Part shown: positions 53,773 through 63,692 of the stretch, one piece after another | How the letters are laid out: each line of letters starts with the position of its first letter | Position numbering within the stretch: the first letter of the stretch is position 1 | Source: JACPDH01 sp041671505 | Lineage (GTDB): Bacteria; Acidobacteriota; Thermoanaerobaculia; Gp7-AA8 | Assembly: GCA_041671505.1 (NCBI GenBank) | Contig: JBAZBK010000021.1 | Location: 1-64,000, forward strand | Direction: 5' to 3' | DNA: 64,000 bases | Notes under the pieces: generated by a model | Databases searched by the model: none | What the model was told of the DNA's origin: nothing | What the model saw: the letters and a program-made list of their open reading frames with translations, nothing else | Program-made: the position numbers and the translations under genes

Positions 53773-55683
53773 ATGAGCAAGCTACTTGATACGATCGATT
53801 CACCCCATGACCTGAGGAAGCTCGACCGCGCGAAACTGCCGCTCGTCGCGCAGGAAATCCGCGACCGGATCATCGAAGTCGTGTCGCAGCTCGGGGGGCA
53901 CTTCGGCGGAAACCTCGGTGTCGTCGAGCTCACGCTCGCGCTTCATTACGTTTTCCAGACGCCGCGCGACCAGATCGTGTGGGACACCGGGCACCAGAGT
54001 TATCCCCATAAACTGATCACTGGACGCCGCGACCAGTTCCACACGATCCGGCAGGCCGACGGAATCTCGGGATTCTGCAAGCGCGAAGAATCGGTCTACG
54101 ACGTCTTCAACGCCGGCCATGCGTCGACGGCGATCTCGGCGGCCCTCGGCATCGCGGTGGGACGCGACTTCCGAAAGGAGAACTACGATGTCGTCGCGAT
54201 CTTCGGTGACGGCGCGCTATCGGGCGGCCTGTCGCTCGAGGGGCTCAACCAGGTCGGCCACCTGAAACGGAAGATGCTCCTCGTCCTGAACGACAACGAC
54301 ATGTCGATCTCGACGAACGTGGGCGCGATCTCCGGCTACCTCAATCAGATCATCAAGGGACAGCGCTACAACAAGCTGAAGGATCTCGCGAAGGGAGTCA
54401 TGGAGCGGATCCCGGTCGTCGGCGGGCGCATCCACGAGATCGCGAGCGACGTCGAGGAGACCTTCAAGCACCTGGTCGTTCCCGGCACGCTCTTCGAAGA
54501 GCTCGGCGTCCGCTATCTCGGGCCGTTCGACGGCCACGACCTCGACCTGCTGATCGAGACGTTCGAGAAGACGAAGTCGTACGACGGGCCGGTTCTCGTT
54601 CACGTCATCACGAAGAAGGGGAAGGGCTACACCCCGGCGGAGAACAAGCCGATCTGGTCGCACGGCGTCACGCCGTTCGACATCGCGTCGGGCGAGGTGA
54701 AGAAGTCGTCGAAGCCGGCGCCGCCGAAGTACCAGGACGTCTTCGCGAAAGCGCTCGTCGAGCTGGCGACGAAGGACGAGAAGATCATCGCCGTCACCGC
54801 CGCCATGCCCGAAGGGACGAGCATCGACAAGTTCGGCAAGGCGTTCCCCGACCGGATGTTCGACGTCGGAATCGCCGAGGAGCACGCGATCACCTTCTCC
54901 GGCGGCATGGCGACCCAGGGGATGAAGCCGTGCGCCGCGATTTACTCGACGTTCCTCCAGCGGGCGTTCGACCAGGTGTTCCACGACGTGACGATCATGG
55001 ACCTGCCGGTCGTCTTCGCGCTCGACCGCGCCGGTATCGCGGGTGCAGACGGGCCGACGCATCACGGCATCTACGACATGGCGTACCTGCGCCTGTTCCC
55101 TAACATGATCTGCATGGCGCCGAAGGACGAGAACGAGCTGCAGCACATGGTTCTCACGGCCTTCGAGACGGGTCACCCGAGCTCGCTCCGCTATCCGCGC
55201 GGCGAGGGCTTCGGCGTCGCGATGGATGCGGAGCTGAAGGCGATTCCGGTCGGCCGCGGCGAAGTGCTCCGCGAGGGGCGCGACAACGTCGCGATCTTCG
55301 CGATCGGCGTCGAGGCGTGGCCCGCGTTCGAGGCCGCGACGCAGCTCGCGAAGGAAGGCATCGACGCTACGGTCGTCAACGCGCGGTTCATCAAGCCGAT
55401 CGACGAGGAGCTGGTGCTCCGCTTCTGCCGGCCCGGCGCGAAGGTGATCACGGTCGAGGAAGGCTCGATCGCGGGAGGCTTCGGCGCGGCGGTGATGGAG
55501 AAGGTCGCGGAGCTCGGCCTCGGCGGGATCGACTTCCACAACATCGGCATCCCGGACGTCTACGTTCATCACGGCAGCCAGGACGTTCTGCGAGCGCAGT
55601 TCGACCTCCACGCGGAGGGTATTGCGGCGCGCGTGAAGCAGTTCGTGAGAGGCGCGACGAAGATGCCGCTCGTGGCGTCGTAA
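53773..55683 (+). CDS. dxs: 1-Deoxy-D-xylulose-5-phosphate synthase
   Basis: 636 residues, standard length. Thiamine diphosphate motif GDGALSGGLSLEGLNQVGHL through NDNDMSIS, the transketolase pyrimidine-binding region (GIAEEHAITFSGGMATQGMK), GIAGADGPTHHGIYDMAYLR and the C-terminal domain are intact. It makes DXP from pyruvate and glyceraldehyde-3-phosphate, the first step of the MEP isoprenoid pathway. The 139-base leader is GC-rich and could fold (GGACCGTCCGGACCGCTCCC), but I see no TPP riboswitch core. Confidence 0.96.
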   Translation: MSKLLDTIDSPHDLRKLDRAKLPLVAQEIRDRIIEVVSQLGGHFGGNLGVVELTLALHYVFQTPRDQIVWDTGHQSYPHKLITGRRDQFHTIRQADGISGFCKREESVYDVFNAGHASTAISAALGIAVGRDFRKENYDVVAIFGDGALSGGLSLEGLNQVGHLKRKMLLVLNDNDMSISTNVGAISGYLNQIIKGQRYNKLKDLAKGVMERIPVVGGRIHEIASDVEETFKHLVVPGTLFEELGVRYLGPFDGHDLDLLIETFEKTKSYDGPVLVHVITKKGKGYTPAENKPIWSHGVTPFDIASGEVKKSSKPAPPKYQDVFAKALVELATKDEKIIAVTAAMPEGTSIDKFGKAFPDRMFDVGIAEEHAITFSGGMATQGMKPCAAIYSTFLQRAFDQVFHDVTIMDLPVVFALDRAGIAGADGPTHHGIYDMAYLRLFPNMICMAPKDENELQHMVLTAFETGHPSSLRYPRGEGFGVAMDAELKAIPVGRGEVLREGRDNVAIFAIGVEAWPAFEAATQLAKEGIDATVVNARFIKPIDEELVLRFCRPGAKVITVEEGSIAGGFGAAVMEKVAELGLGGIDFHNIGIPDVYVHHGSQDVLRAQFDLHAEGIAARVKQFVRGATKMPLVAS

Positions 55684-55713
55684 GCCGAACAGCGGGAGCG
55701 AGACCGCCTTGCT

Positions 55714-55797
55714 TGTAGCCAAGGCGTCTCGCCTTGGCACGTCAGCGTCGAGCGATCTGCGTGCGTAAGGACCGCAAAGGCGAGACGCCTTTGCTAC
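55714..55797. repeat. REPIN-like doublet, CCAAGGCGTCTCGCCTTGG family
   Basis: Two hairpins, CCAAGGCG-TCT-CGCCTTGG and GCAAAGGCG-AGA-CGCCTTTGC, inside TGTAGC/GCTAC ends. Between dxs and the terminator. Confidence 0.85.
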
Positions 55798-55820
55798 GAG
55801 GGCGGACGTGCGAACCATCG

Positions 55821-55850
55821 AGCGCCGGCCTTCAGGCCGGCGCTTTCTTC
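55821..55850 (+). terminator. Rho-independent terminator after dxs
   Basis: AGCGCCGGCC, loop TTCA, GGCCGGCGCT followed by TTCTTC. About 138 bases after the dxs stop and 28 bases before tlyA. Confidence 0.82.
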
Positions 55851-55878
55851 ATGCGCCCGGAGTGGGACGGACGACGAG

Positions 55879-56646
55879 GTGAAGAAACAACGACTCGATC
55901 TCGCGCTCGTCGAGCGCGGACTCGCGGCGACACGCGCGAAGGCGCAGTCGCTCGTGATGGCGCGACGGGTGACGGTCAACGGAACCCCGGTCGACAAGGC
56001 GGGGAGTGCCGTCGCGGACGACGATCTGCTCGTCGTCGTCGAGCTCGAGCACCCATGGGTCGGTCGCGGCGGGATGAAGCTCGCGGGCGCGCTCGGGAAG
56101 TTCGAGATCTCTCCTGCCGGGCTCGTCTGCGCCGACATCGGCGCCTCGACGGGCGGCTTCACCGACGTGCTGTTGCAGAACGGTGCGCGGAAGGTCTACG
56201 CGATCGACGTCGGCTACGGCCAGCTCGACGCGAAGCTGCGCGGCGACGAGCGCGTCGTGAACCGCGAGAAGTGCAACGCGCGCTATCTCGATGCGTCCGA
56301 CTTCGAGGAGAGCGTCGAGCTCGTCTCGATCGACGTCTCGTTCATTTCACTGAAGCTCATCCTTCCCGCCGTGCTGGAGTTCATCGCACCCGGCGGCCGC
56401 GTCGTCGCGCTGATCAAACCTCAGTTCGAAGTGGGCAAGGGCGACGTCGGCAAGGGAGGCATCGTTCGCGACGAAGCGATTCGTGCCGCCGCGGTCGACG
56501 GTGTCGTCGAGTTCGCGAAGGAGCTCAGATTCGCGGTCGAGGGACTCATCGAATCGCCGATCAAGGGTGCCGAGGGGAATGTCGAGTATCTCGTCAACCT
56601 GATTGCGCCGGAAGGCGAGAGGCGAGAGGCGACAGGCGAGGAGTAG
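55879..56646 (+). CDS. tlyA: TlyA family 2'-O-ribose rRNA methyltransferase (hemolysin A-like)
   Basis: 255 residues starting at GTG 55879 (read as MKKQRLDLAL). An N-terminal S4 RNA-binding domain (RLDLALVERGLAATRAKAQS, VTVNG) is followed by a Rossmann methyltransferase with ADIGASTGGFTDVLLQNGA, SIDVSFISLKLILP and LIKPQFEVGK. The family methylates 16S and 23S rRNA. The last residues (GERREATGEE) and the TAG lie in GGCGAGAGGCGAGAGGCGAC heptamer repeats, so the C-terminus appears repeat-derived. Confidence 0.92.
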   Translation: MKKQRLDLALVERGLAATRAKAQSLVMARRVTVNGTPVDKAGSAVADDDLLVVVELEHPWVGRGGMKLAGALGKFEISPAGLVCADIGASTGGFTDVLLQNGARKVYAIDVGYGQLDAKLRGDERVVNREKCNARYLDASDFEESVELVSIDVSFISLKLILPAVLEFIAPGGRVVALIKPQFEVGKGDVGKGGIVRDEAIRAAAVDGVVEFAKELRFAVEGLIESPIKGAEGNVEYLVNLIAPEGERREATGEE

Positions 56647-56660
56647 GCGGAGTAGGCCGA

Positions 56661-56777
56661 TGTGGCGCAGGCACTCCTGCCTGCGCGCGGCGCAAAGCGC
56701 CGCCGCTGTGAAGCAGATCGGAGATCGGGAACGATGGTCGCCTTCGGCGACGCGCAGGCAGGAGTGCCTGCGCCACA
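56661..56777. repeat. REPIN-like doublet, CAGGCACTCCTGCCTG family
   Basis: Between the convergent tlyA and purD genes, ending 6 bases from the purD stop. Inner hairpins CGGCGC-AAA-GCGCCG and GTCGCC-TTC-GGCGAC. It could also act as a two-way terminator. Confidence 0.88.
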
Positions 56778-56783
56778 TGGGGC

Positions 56784-58070
<1,287 letters not shown>

Positions 58071-58225
58071 TCGTTCCTCTGAGGAAGCAGTTTAGCCGAT
58101 TTTATGGCCTCCCCGGCGCCCGGCGCAACGGTTGGGGAGCGCAGGGGCCTGGCGGCAGCGTGCCAAGTTGCCCCCTGGACGCGTATAACATAGACGGACC
58201 GGCTCCGCCCCCCGTATCAGGTGCG

Positions 58226-58846
58226 ATGCTGGCCCGATTGCGCCTGATGAGACCCGACTCTGCCGAACCGCAGGATGACCGACAGCTCGTGGAAGCGAGC
58301 CGCGCCGGCGATTCTGCCGCGTTCGAGGAGCTCGTCCGCCGAAAGACGGGAAAGGTCTTCGGACTCTGCGTCAGGATCCTCAGCAACCGCGAGGATGCCA
58401 AGGACGTCGCGCAGCTCGTCTTCGTCAAACTCTGGGAAAACCTCGGGAAGTACGACGCGAGTTATGCGTTCGACACCTGGCTCTACCGGATGACCTCCAA
58501 CGTGGCGATCGACTTCATCAGGAGCCGTCAGTCACGCGAGGCGACGCAGAACTCGAACCTGAGGCTGGTCAAGACGAGCGACGAGCCCGAGCAGGGGCGC
58601 GAGTTCCAGCACCGCGAGGTCGAGGAGGTTTTCGAGCAGGTCTCGAAGGCCCTCTCGCCGAAGCAGAAAACGATTTTCGTCATGCACGCGATGGAAGACC
58701 TGCAGCTGGCCGAAATCGCCCGCGTGCTCGGGACCAAGGAGTCGACGGTCCGGAATCACCTGTTCAACGCCCGTAAGACGATGCAGAAGGAGTTGCGGCG
58801 CCGGTATCCGGAGTACGCGAGCCTCTGGAAGGAGAACCAGGCATGA
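58226..58846 (+). CDS. ECF-type RNA polymerase sigma factor (second operon)
   Basis: 206 residues from ATG 58226, with AGG 5 bases upstream. Region 2 (FEELVRRKTGKVFGLCVRIL, DAKDVAQLVFVKLWENLGKY, FDTWLYRMTSNVAIDFIRSR) and region 4 (LSPKQKTIFVMHAMEDLQLA, EIARVLGTKESTVRNHLFNA) are complete. A TATAAC at 58184-58189 is a possible -10. The stop overlaps the next start by 4 bases, so sigma factor, anti-sigma and secretin-N protein form one operon. Confidence 0.9.
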   Translation: MLARLRLMRPDSAEPQDDRQLVEASRAGDSAAFEELVRRKTGKVFGLCVRILSNREDAKDVAQLVFVKLWENLGKYDASYAFDTWLYRMTSNVAIDFIRSRQSREATQNSNLRLVKTSDEPEQGREFQHREVEEVFEQVSKALSPKQKTIFVMHAMEDLQLAEIARVLGTKESTVRNHLFNARKTMQKELRRRYPEYASLWKENQA

Positions 58847-59364
58847 GATGCGATGAGTTTCGCGCAGCGTGCCGGCAGCCCGACGAGCTCGGGAGCGAGG
58901 CGCTCGCCCATATGCGCGCCTGCGCAGCCTGCCTCAATCATGCGATCTCGGTCGATCCGGAGCTGATGTTCCGTGGTCTCGGCGGCGATATCGAGCCCGA
59001 CGGCGGCGTCGACGCCTTCGTCGAAGGAGTCATGCACGAGATCAGGTTCCGCAAGGCGGAGCGGATCGTCGACGCGCGGCACCGTTTTGCCCCGGCGCAG
59101 CGCTGGGCAATCGCGGCCGCAGCGGCGGTTGCCGTCGTCTCAGGTGCCATGTTCTGGCCGCGCTCCAACCGCGGAATCGTTCCAGTCAACCCCGTGGCGA
59201 TCGTAGCCTCGGCTCCCGCATCACTCGTCGTTCCCGTCTCGTCGAGGCCCGTGGTCGAGAGCTACGGCTCGTCGAGCGCGACCATCGTCGAGGTTCCTTC
59301 TGAAGAAACGAGCGACTTGAAGGTCGTCATGATCTTTGACGAGTCGCTACCGGCGGATTTATGA
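58843..59364 (+). CDS. Putative zinc-finger anti-sigma factor (second operon)
   Basis: 173 residues. The N-terminus holds HMRACAACLNH (H-x3-C-x2-C), the ZAS-type motif, and CDEFRAACRQ. One membrane helix (QRWAIAAAAAVAVVSGAMFW) and a short periplasmic tail rich in Val/Ser follow. It overlaps the sigma gene and the next gene by 4 bases on each side (ATGA), an arrangement that ties all three products together. Confidence 0.78.
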   Translation: MRCDEFRAACRQPDELGSEALAHMRACAACLNHAISVDPELMFRGLGGDIEPDGGVDAFVEGVMHEIRFRKAERIVDARHRFAPAQRWAIAAAAAVAVVSGAMFWPRSNRGIVPVNPVAIVASAPASLVVPVSSRPVVESYGSSSATIVEVPSEETSDLKVVMIFDESLPADL

Positions 59365-60047
59365 AGCGTATTGTTCTTTTCGTACTGATCGTGACCCTGG
59401 CCGCCCTCGGTGTCGCCGCGCAGCAGGCGGACGGCAAGGTGGTCGTCCAGTCCTTCAAGTTCAAGTTCAAGACGGCCGATCGCGCCGCTCAAGTGATCCG
59501 GCCGTTGATGAGCTCGGACGGGTCGGTCTCGATCCAGCCCGGCGCGAACACGCTCGTCGTCACCGACAAGGCGGACAACGTCGAGCGAATCACGAAGGCG
59601 GTCAACGACTACGACGTGCCGTCGCGCACGTTCAAGCTCGAGATCAGGCTCGTGGCCGCGGGACGCGTTACGGGGACCCCTCCCGCCGTTCCCGACGACT
59701 TGCGCGAGGTTTCGACGAAGCTTGCGGGCGTGCTCCGCTTCAACTCGTTCGAGAAAATCGGAGAGATCGTCGTTTCCGGTCGTGAAGGTGACGCGATCAA
59801 GCGCGACGTCGACGGCATCTACCACGCCGACTTCACGGTCGGCGAGTACGACCCCGTGACCGGTTCGGTGCAGCTCAGCGACTTCCGGCTCGGCAGGTAC
59901 CAGCAGACCGCGGCAGGACGGAAGGAACTTTCCGACCTCCTCAAGACGTCGCTCAACCTCAGGATCGGCCAGACGGTCGTTCTCGGCGCATCGAAGCTTC
60001 CCGAGAGCAATCGCGCGCTGATGCTGATCGTCGTGGCCCGGCAGTAA
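59361..60047 (+). CDS. Exported secretin N-domain (NolW-like) protein
   Basis: 228 residues. A signal peptide (MKRIVLFVLIVTLAALGVAA) is followed by one secretin-type N domain (SFKFKFKTADRAAQVIRPLM, SIQPGANTLVVTDKADNVER) of the kind that packs in rings in PilQ and GspD, then a beta-rich C-terminal part (KLEIRLVAAGRVTGTPPAVP, LNLRIGQTVVLGASKLPESN) related to the secretin core start. No secretin barrel is present. It may be a stand-alone or regulatory piece of a secretion or pilus system, controlled by the sigma/anti-sigma pair before it. Confidence 0.8.
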   Translation: MKRIVLFVLIVTLAALGVAAQQADGKVVVQSFKFKFKTADRAAQVIRPLMSSDGSVSIQPGANTLVVTDKADNVERITKAVNDYDVPSRTFKLEIRLVAAGRVTGTPPAVPDDLREVSTKLAGVLRFNSFEKIGEIVVSGREGDAIKRDVDGIYHADFTVGEYDPVTGSVQLSDFRLGRYQQTAAGRKELSDLLKTSLNLRIGQTVVLGASKLPESNRALMLIVVARQ

Positions 60048-60073
60048 TCGCGCCATCCCCGTTCAAGAATTCG

Positions 60074-60097
60074 CGAGGCGGCCTTCGGGCCGCCTCG
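60074..60097 (+). terminator. Rho-independent terminator with UUCG tetraloop
   Basis: CGAGGCGGCC, loop TTCG, GGCCGCCTCG followed by TTGCGTTTCC. It ends the sigma-factor operon and is 91 bases before pyrF. Confidence 0.88.
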
Positions 60098-60187
60098 TTG
60101 CGTTTCCGCGGTTGCTGCGGGAGTCGGCGCGAAGTACATTCCGCGGCGTGCCGGCGCTTTCGTCAGGCGTGGCTGGAGGAACCTCGG

Positions 60188-60862
60188 ATGAAGGAACGTC
60201 TCGTCGTTGCGCTCGACCGGTCGACACGTGAGGAGATCCTCACGCTGGCCGAACGGCTCCACGGGTCGGTGGGAATGCTGAAGATCGGCCTCCAGGCCTA
60301 CGTTGCGAACGGTCCGTCGATCGTCCGCGCGCTCGTGGCGCGCGGAGAGAAGGTGTTCCTCGACCTGAAGTTCCACGATATCCCTAACACGGCGAGTCAC
60401 GCCGTCGCCGAGGCTCACCGGCTCGGAGCGTCGATCGTCAACGTTCACGCATCGGGGGGTGCCGCGATGATGCGTGCCTGCCGCGAGGCGATGCCGCGGG
60501 GAGCGGGATTGTTGCTCGGCGTCACGATTCTTACGAGCCTGGGTGACGACGATTTGGCAGCGGCCGGGTTCCGTGATGGTGCCGAGGCGAGCGTGCTGCG
60601 GCTTGCGCGGCTCGCGCAGGATTCGGGGCTCGACGGTGTCGTTGCGTCGCCGCGGGAGATCGCTGCGATCCGTGCGGCCTGTGGTCCCGACTTCGTGATC
60701 CTCACGCCGGGAATCAGGGGAGCCGCCGACGCGAGCGGCGACCAGAAGCGGACGATGAGCGCACAGGAAGCCATCGATGCGGGAGCGAGCTACATCGTCG
60801 TCGGACGTCCAATCACCGAGGCGCCGGACCCGCGAGCGGCAGCTGCGGGGATCTGGGCTTGA
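60188..60862 (+). CDS. pyrF: Orotidine 5'-phosphate decarboxylase
   Basis: 224 residues from the ATG at 60188, with GGAGGAA upstream. The catalytic D-x-K-x2-D motif is in FLDLKFHDIPNTAS, with LVVALDRSTREE at the N-terminus and the phosphate-binding YIVVGRPIT near the end. It makes UMP in pyrimidine synthesis. It stands alone without other pyr genes. Confidence 0.95.
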   Translation: MKERLVVALDRSTREEILTLAERLHGSVGMLKIGLQAYVANGPSIVRALVARGEKVFLDLKFHDIPNTASHAVAEAHRLGASIVNVHASGGAAMMRACREAMPRGAGLLLGVTILTSLGDDDLAAAGFRDGAEASVLRLARLAQDSGLDGVVASPREIAAIRAACGPDFVILTPGIRGAADASGDQKRTMSAQEAIDAGASYIVVGRPITEAPDPRAAAAGIWA

Positions 60863-60863
60863 A

Positions 60864-61012
60864 GTTGTTAGTTGTTAGTTTTTAGTTGTTAGAAAGTTTG
60901 CGCATTTAGTAGAAATTAATATGAATCAGTAAATTGACCGTAATCACGATCCGTTGTTGATGCGAAAATACTGGTTTGTTTGTCTAACAACTAACAACTA
61001 ACAACTAACAAC
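60864..61012. repeat. Inverted heptamer element with GTTGTTA / TAACAAC arms and AT-rich centre
   Basis: Four GTTGTTA-type units at 60864-60891 face four exact TAACAAC units at 60985-61012. The centre is strikingly AT-rich against the rest of the window (TAGTAGAAATTAATATGAAT). It begins 2 bases after the pyrF stop. It matches the design of 8893-9070 but its centre is unrelated. Confidence 0.85.
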
Positions 61013-61041
61013 TACCCCCCCGCCGTCCGTCCCCACAAACG

Positions 61042-61069
61042 AAAAGCCCCGCGAAATCGCGGGGCTTTT
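61042..61069. terminator. Two-way Rho-independent terminator
   Basis: AAAAGCCCCGCG, loop AAAT, CGCGGGGCTTTT is a perfect 12-base stem with A and T runs on the outer ends, so it works on both strands, ending pyrF and the convergent propeller gene. Confidence 0.93.
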
Positions 61070-61088
61070 CGGGTCGATGGGAGGCTGG

Positions 61089-62567
61089 TTATCTGCGAGC
61101 GCCGCGCTTGCGGTGCGTGCAGTTCTCGCCCGGGCCGGGGAAGTAGACTTCCCTGGTCCAGAACTGGCGGCGATTGCCGAAGATGTCGGTGCCAATGGCA
61201 CGGAGCAGATGCTCGCCCTGCGGCTGGTCGTCGAGGTTCGCGTTGATCGAGAACGCGCGGATCGGTCCGGGGGCGTTGGTGACGTCGTAGCGCTCCTCGC
61301 CGAGGGTCGCGAAGCCGAGTGAGGCGGAGTCGATGAAGAGCTCGACGGAGGTCATCTTGTGCTTCGAGGTGACTGCGCCCCGGAACTCGGCGCCGCCGCA
61401 CGGGAGGGCCTCGATGAAGTCGAAGTTGACGTAGCCGGCCATCTGGTCGCACGAACCCCACTTCTGGGTGCCGCTGACCTCGCCGATCACGTGGACGAAC
61501 GAGTTGACCAGAATCGGCGCGAACTTGCGCTCGTCGGGGAAGGTGAAGCTGACGTTCTCGTAGATGCGGTCGTCCGCGCCCTGGTAGAAGGGAACGCTGA
61601 AGTCGAACGCGTCGAAGGCGAGAGTCCGTGCCTGCTTGCCGGTGAGCGGATCCTTCTCGTCGATGAGGGTGATCAGGCGATCGTTGTTGATGAACGCCTC
61701 ATGATGGAACATGAGCGAGTTCTGGTGGTCCCAGATCGAAGGGAGCGTGAAGACGGCGAAGTAGTCGAGCCGTCCGAACACGCCGGTGGTGTACACGCCG
61801 ATCAGCGTGTCCTGGCCGACGGCGAGGACGGTCGTTCCGTTGGTCGTGAGGAACGAGCCGATCGTCGGAAGCGAGTAGCGGGCGATCGGGAAAAACGGGT
61901 TGGTGGTGACGTCCCACGCATGCGTTCCGCCGAAGCCGGTCGAGTAGAGGTAGCCGTTGCAGAACTTGATGTCGTTGAAGCCGATGTACTTCGAGTCGGC
62001 GACGATCGACGACTGGAGCGTCGGCGCGGCCAGATTCGAGATGTCGAACACGTCGATCTGGTTGCGGCAGCGCGTCGTGCCGTTCGCCTGGCAGGGGAGA
62101 TCCTCTGCCGGGAAGAGCGCCGCGAGCTGATTCCCGCGAACCGTGAGGCGGCGGTAGTGCGGCGTCTTCGTGCGTGATACGAGGACCGGGCCGCTTCCGC
62201 CGGGAACGAGGCTCCGGAGATCGAAGATCTCCAGCCCTTCTTCGCCCGAGACGAACATGAAGCCCGCGGCGTAGGTCACGCCGCCTTCCTCGTCATGGTT
62301 GGCCATCGAGGTAACGTAGTCCTCGCGTGCCACCTCGACGTTGCCGAGGTCCGTGATGTTCAATGTCGTCAAGGTCCCGCCACGCAGGACGTAGACGACC
62401 GAACCATTCACGAACGTTCCGTTCGGCGAAAGGAAGAAGGGTGACGCCGGCGCTGTCGCTCCGACGTACGTCAGCGGACAGTTCGCCTGCAGATGCTCGG
62501 CGAAGGCGCCGGTGGCCATGAGAGCAAGGGCGAAAACCCCCAAGAGGAGAAACCGGAATGCGCGCAT
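61089..62567 (-). CDS. Secreted LVIVD/beta-propeller-type protein
   Basis: 492 residues from the ATG at 62567, which has GGGAGG 4 bases upstream. A signal peptide (MRAFRFLLLGVFALALMATG, cut near AFAE) is followed by repeated blades with patterns LTTLNITDLGNVEVA, LEIFDLRSLVPGG, IDVFDISNLAAPTLQ and HAWDVTTNPFFPIARYS, as in LVIVD-type propellers that read x-V-x-D-I-S. The C-terminal ~110 residues (PCGGAEFRGAVTSKHKMTSV onward) form a separate beta domain. Cysteines are more frequent than in its neighbours. Extracellular, function unknown. Confidence 0.85.
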   Translation of the reverse strand: MRAFRFLLLGVFALALMATGAFAEHLQANCPLTYVGATAPASPFFLSPNGTFVNGSVVYVLRGGTLTTLNITDLGNVEVAREDYVTSMANHDEEGGVTYAAGFMFVSGEEGLEIFDLRSLVPGGSGPVLVSRTKTPHYRRLTVRGNQLAALFPAEDLPCQANGTTRCRNQIDVFDISNLAAPTLQSSIVADSKYIGFNDIKFCNGYLYSTGFGGTHAWDVTTNPFFPIARYSLPTIGSFLTTNGTTVLAVGQDTLIGVYTTGVFGRLDYFAVFTLPSIWDHQNSLMFHHEAFINNDRLITLIDEKDPLTGKQARTLAFDAFDFSVPFYQGADDRIYENVSFTFPDERKFAPILVNSFVHVIGEVSGTQKWGSCDQMAGYVNFDFIEALPCGGAEFRGAVTSKHKMTSVELFIDSASLGFATLGEERYDVTNAPGPIRAFSINANLDDQPQGEHLLRAIGTDIFGNRRQFWTREVYFPGPGENCTHRKRGARR

Positions 62568-62778
62568 ATATCCTCCCAAATCACACCCAGATACGCCGGA
62601 GACCAGCCGGCTATCCACCTGTTTTCGACAATGAGCTGAAGCGCGTCGTCAACTTGCGCTGTTCGCTCCTCCCTCATCCGATAAGAGCGGTTGCTACACT
62701 ATGCTCGAAAGGCAGTTGATTTGCAAGCGCTTGCCCCTGTTTCGGCCGACGCCCGCGAGCGAGTCGCGCATGGAAATG

Positions 62779-62787
62779 TGCTAGATT
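62779..62787 (+). promoter_or_regulatory. Candidate extended -10 promoter of the HNH endonuclease gene
   Basis: TGCTAGATT is an extended -10 (TGN + TAGATT) ending 5 bases before the ATG. With no ribosome binding site upstream of the ATG, a leaderless transcript is likely. No -35 match was found. Confidence 0.4.
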
Positions 62788-62792
62788 GAAAC

Positions 62793-63383
62793 ATGCTCGA
62801 CGGTCATGTCCTCGTCCTGAATCGCTTGTACCAGCCGATACAGGTCACGTCGATCCGGCGCGCCATCACGCTCTTTTACAAGGGCGACGCCCGCGCGGTC
62901 GATCGTGATTACATTACCTACGACTTCGACAACTGGGCCGACCTTCCCTGCCAGCCCGACCAGTCGTTCATCGCGACTCCCACTCGCAACATCGCGATCC
63001 CCGACGTCGTGCAGCTCCTTCGCTTCGATCGCATGCCGCGCCAGGAAGTGAAGTTCTCCCGCGGCAACATCTACATCCGCGATCGCAACCGCTGCCAGTA
63101 CTGCGGCCGCAAGTTCTCCACGTCCGAGCTCTCACTCGATCATGTGATACCGATCTCCCGCGGTGGAAAGTCGACCTGGGAGAACGTCGTTTGCGCCTGC
63201 CTCAACTGCAACGTCCGCAAGGGAAACAAGCTCGTTGCCGAGAGCGGCATGTACCTGATCCGTCCACCCGTGCGGCCGAAATGGCATCCGCTCCACCGCC
63301 TGCAGGGACGCAAGTTCCCCGACATCTGGCGCAATTTCGTCGACGTCGCTTACTGGAACGTCGCCCTCGATCAGCAGGAGTAG
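62793..63383 (+). CDS. HNH endonuclease family protein
   Basis: 196 residues. The C-terminal part is a classical zinc-bound HNH domain: CQYCGRKF, LSLDHVIPISRGG, then NVVCACLNCN with the second C-x2-C, and KGNKL. The N-terminal ~90 residues (MLDGHVLVLNRLYQPIQVTS, RRAITLFYKGDARAVDRDYI) are the usual companion of this small chromosomal HNH family. DNA cutting is inferred from the fold. It is not beside a restriction or intron system. Confidence 0.9.
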   Translation: MLDGHVLVLNRLYQPIQVTSIRRAITLFYKGDARAVDRDYITYDFDNWADLPCQPDQSFIATPTRNIAIPDVVQLLRFDRMPRQEVKFSRGNIYIRDRNRCQYCGRKFSTSELSLDHVIPISRGGKSTWENVVCACLNCNVRKGNKLVAESGMYLIRPPVRPKWHPLHRLQGRKFPDIWRNFVDVAYWNVALDQQE

Positions 63384-63692
63384 CCGGCCGGCCTTCGGCC
63401 GGAATTGAGAATTTGGAATTGAGAATTGAGAGAGCACGGCTGACGTGCCTGCGCGTCGGGAATTGAAGTGCAGGCAACGCGCGGGCCGTGAACGTGAACG
63501 CTCCCGAGCCCGTGAACGGGTTACGGTCCCTCCGAGCTCGAGCCCGAGCCTGAGCCCGAGCCCGAGCCCGGCCGTTCGTCCCGCCCCGTGCCCCTGCGGC
63601 CGCCTCCGGATTTTTGCTTCCCGCACCCCTGTTTCACGCTGCGCTCACCTCTCCCCGAGGAGTGGCGCGAGCACCCCGAGGACCGCACGACG
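63384..63692. repeat. Repeat-filled gap before ffh
   Basis: Contains a small hairpin (CCGGCC-TTC-GGCCGG, 63388-63402) right after the HNH stop, GAATTGA heptamers (63402-63431), GTGAACGTGAACG units near 63488, and CCGAGCCTGAGCCCGAGCCC hexamers at 63540-63575. No gene is visible. Confidence 0.7.
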
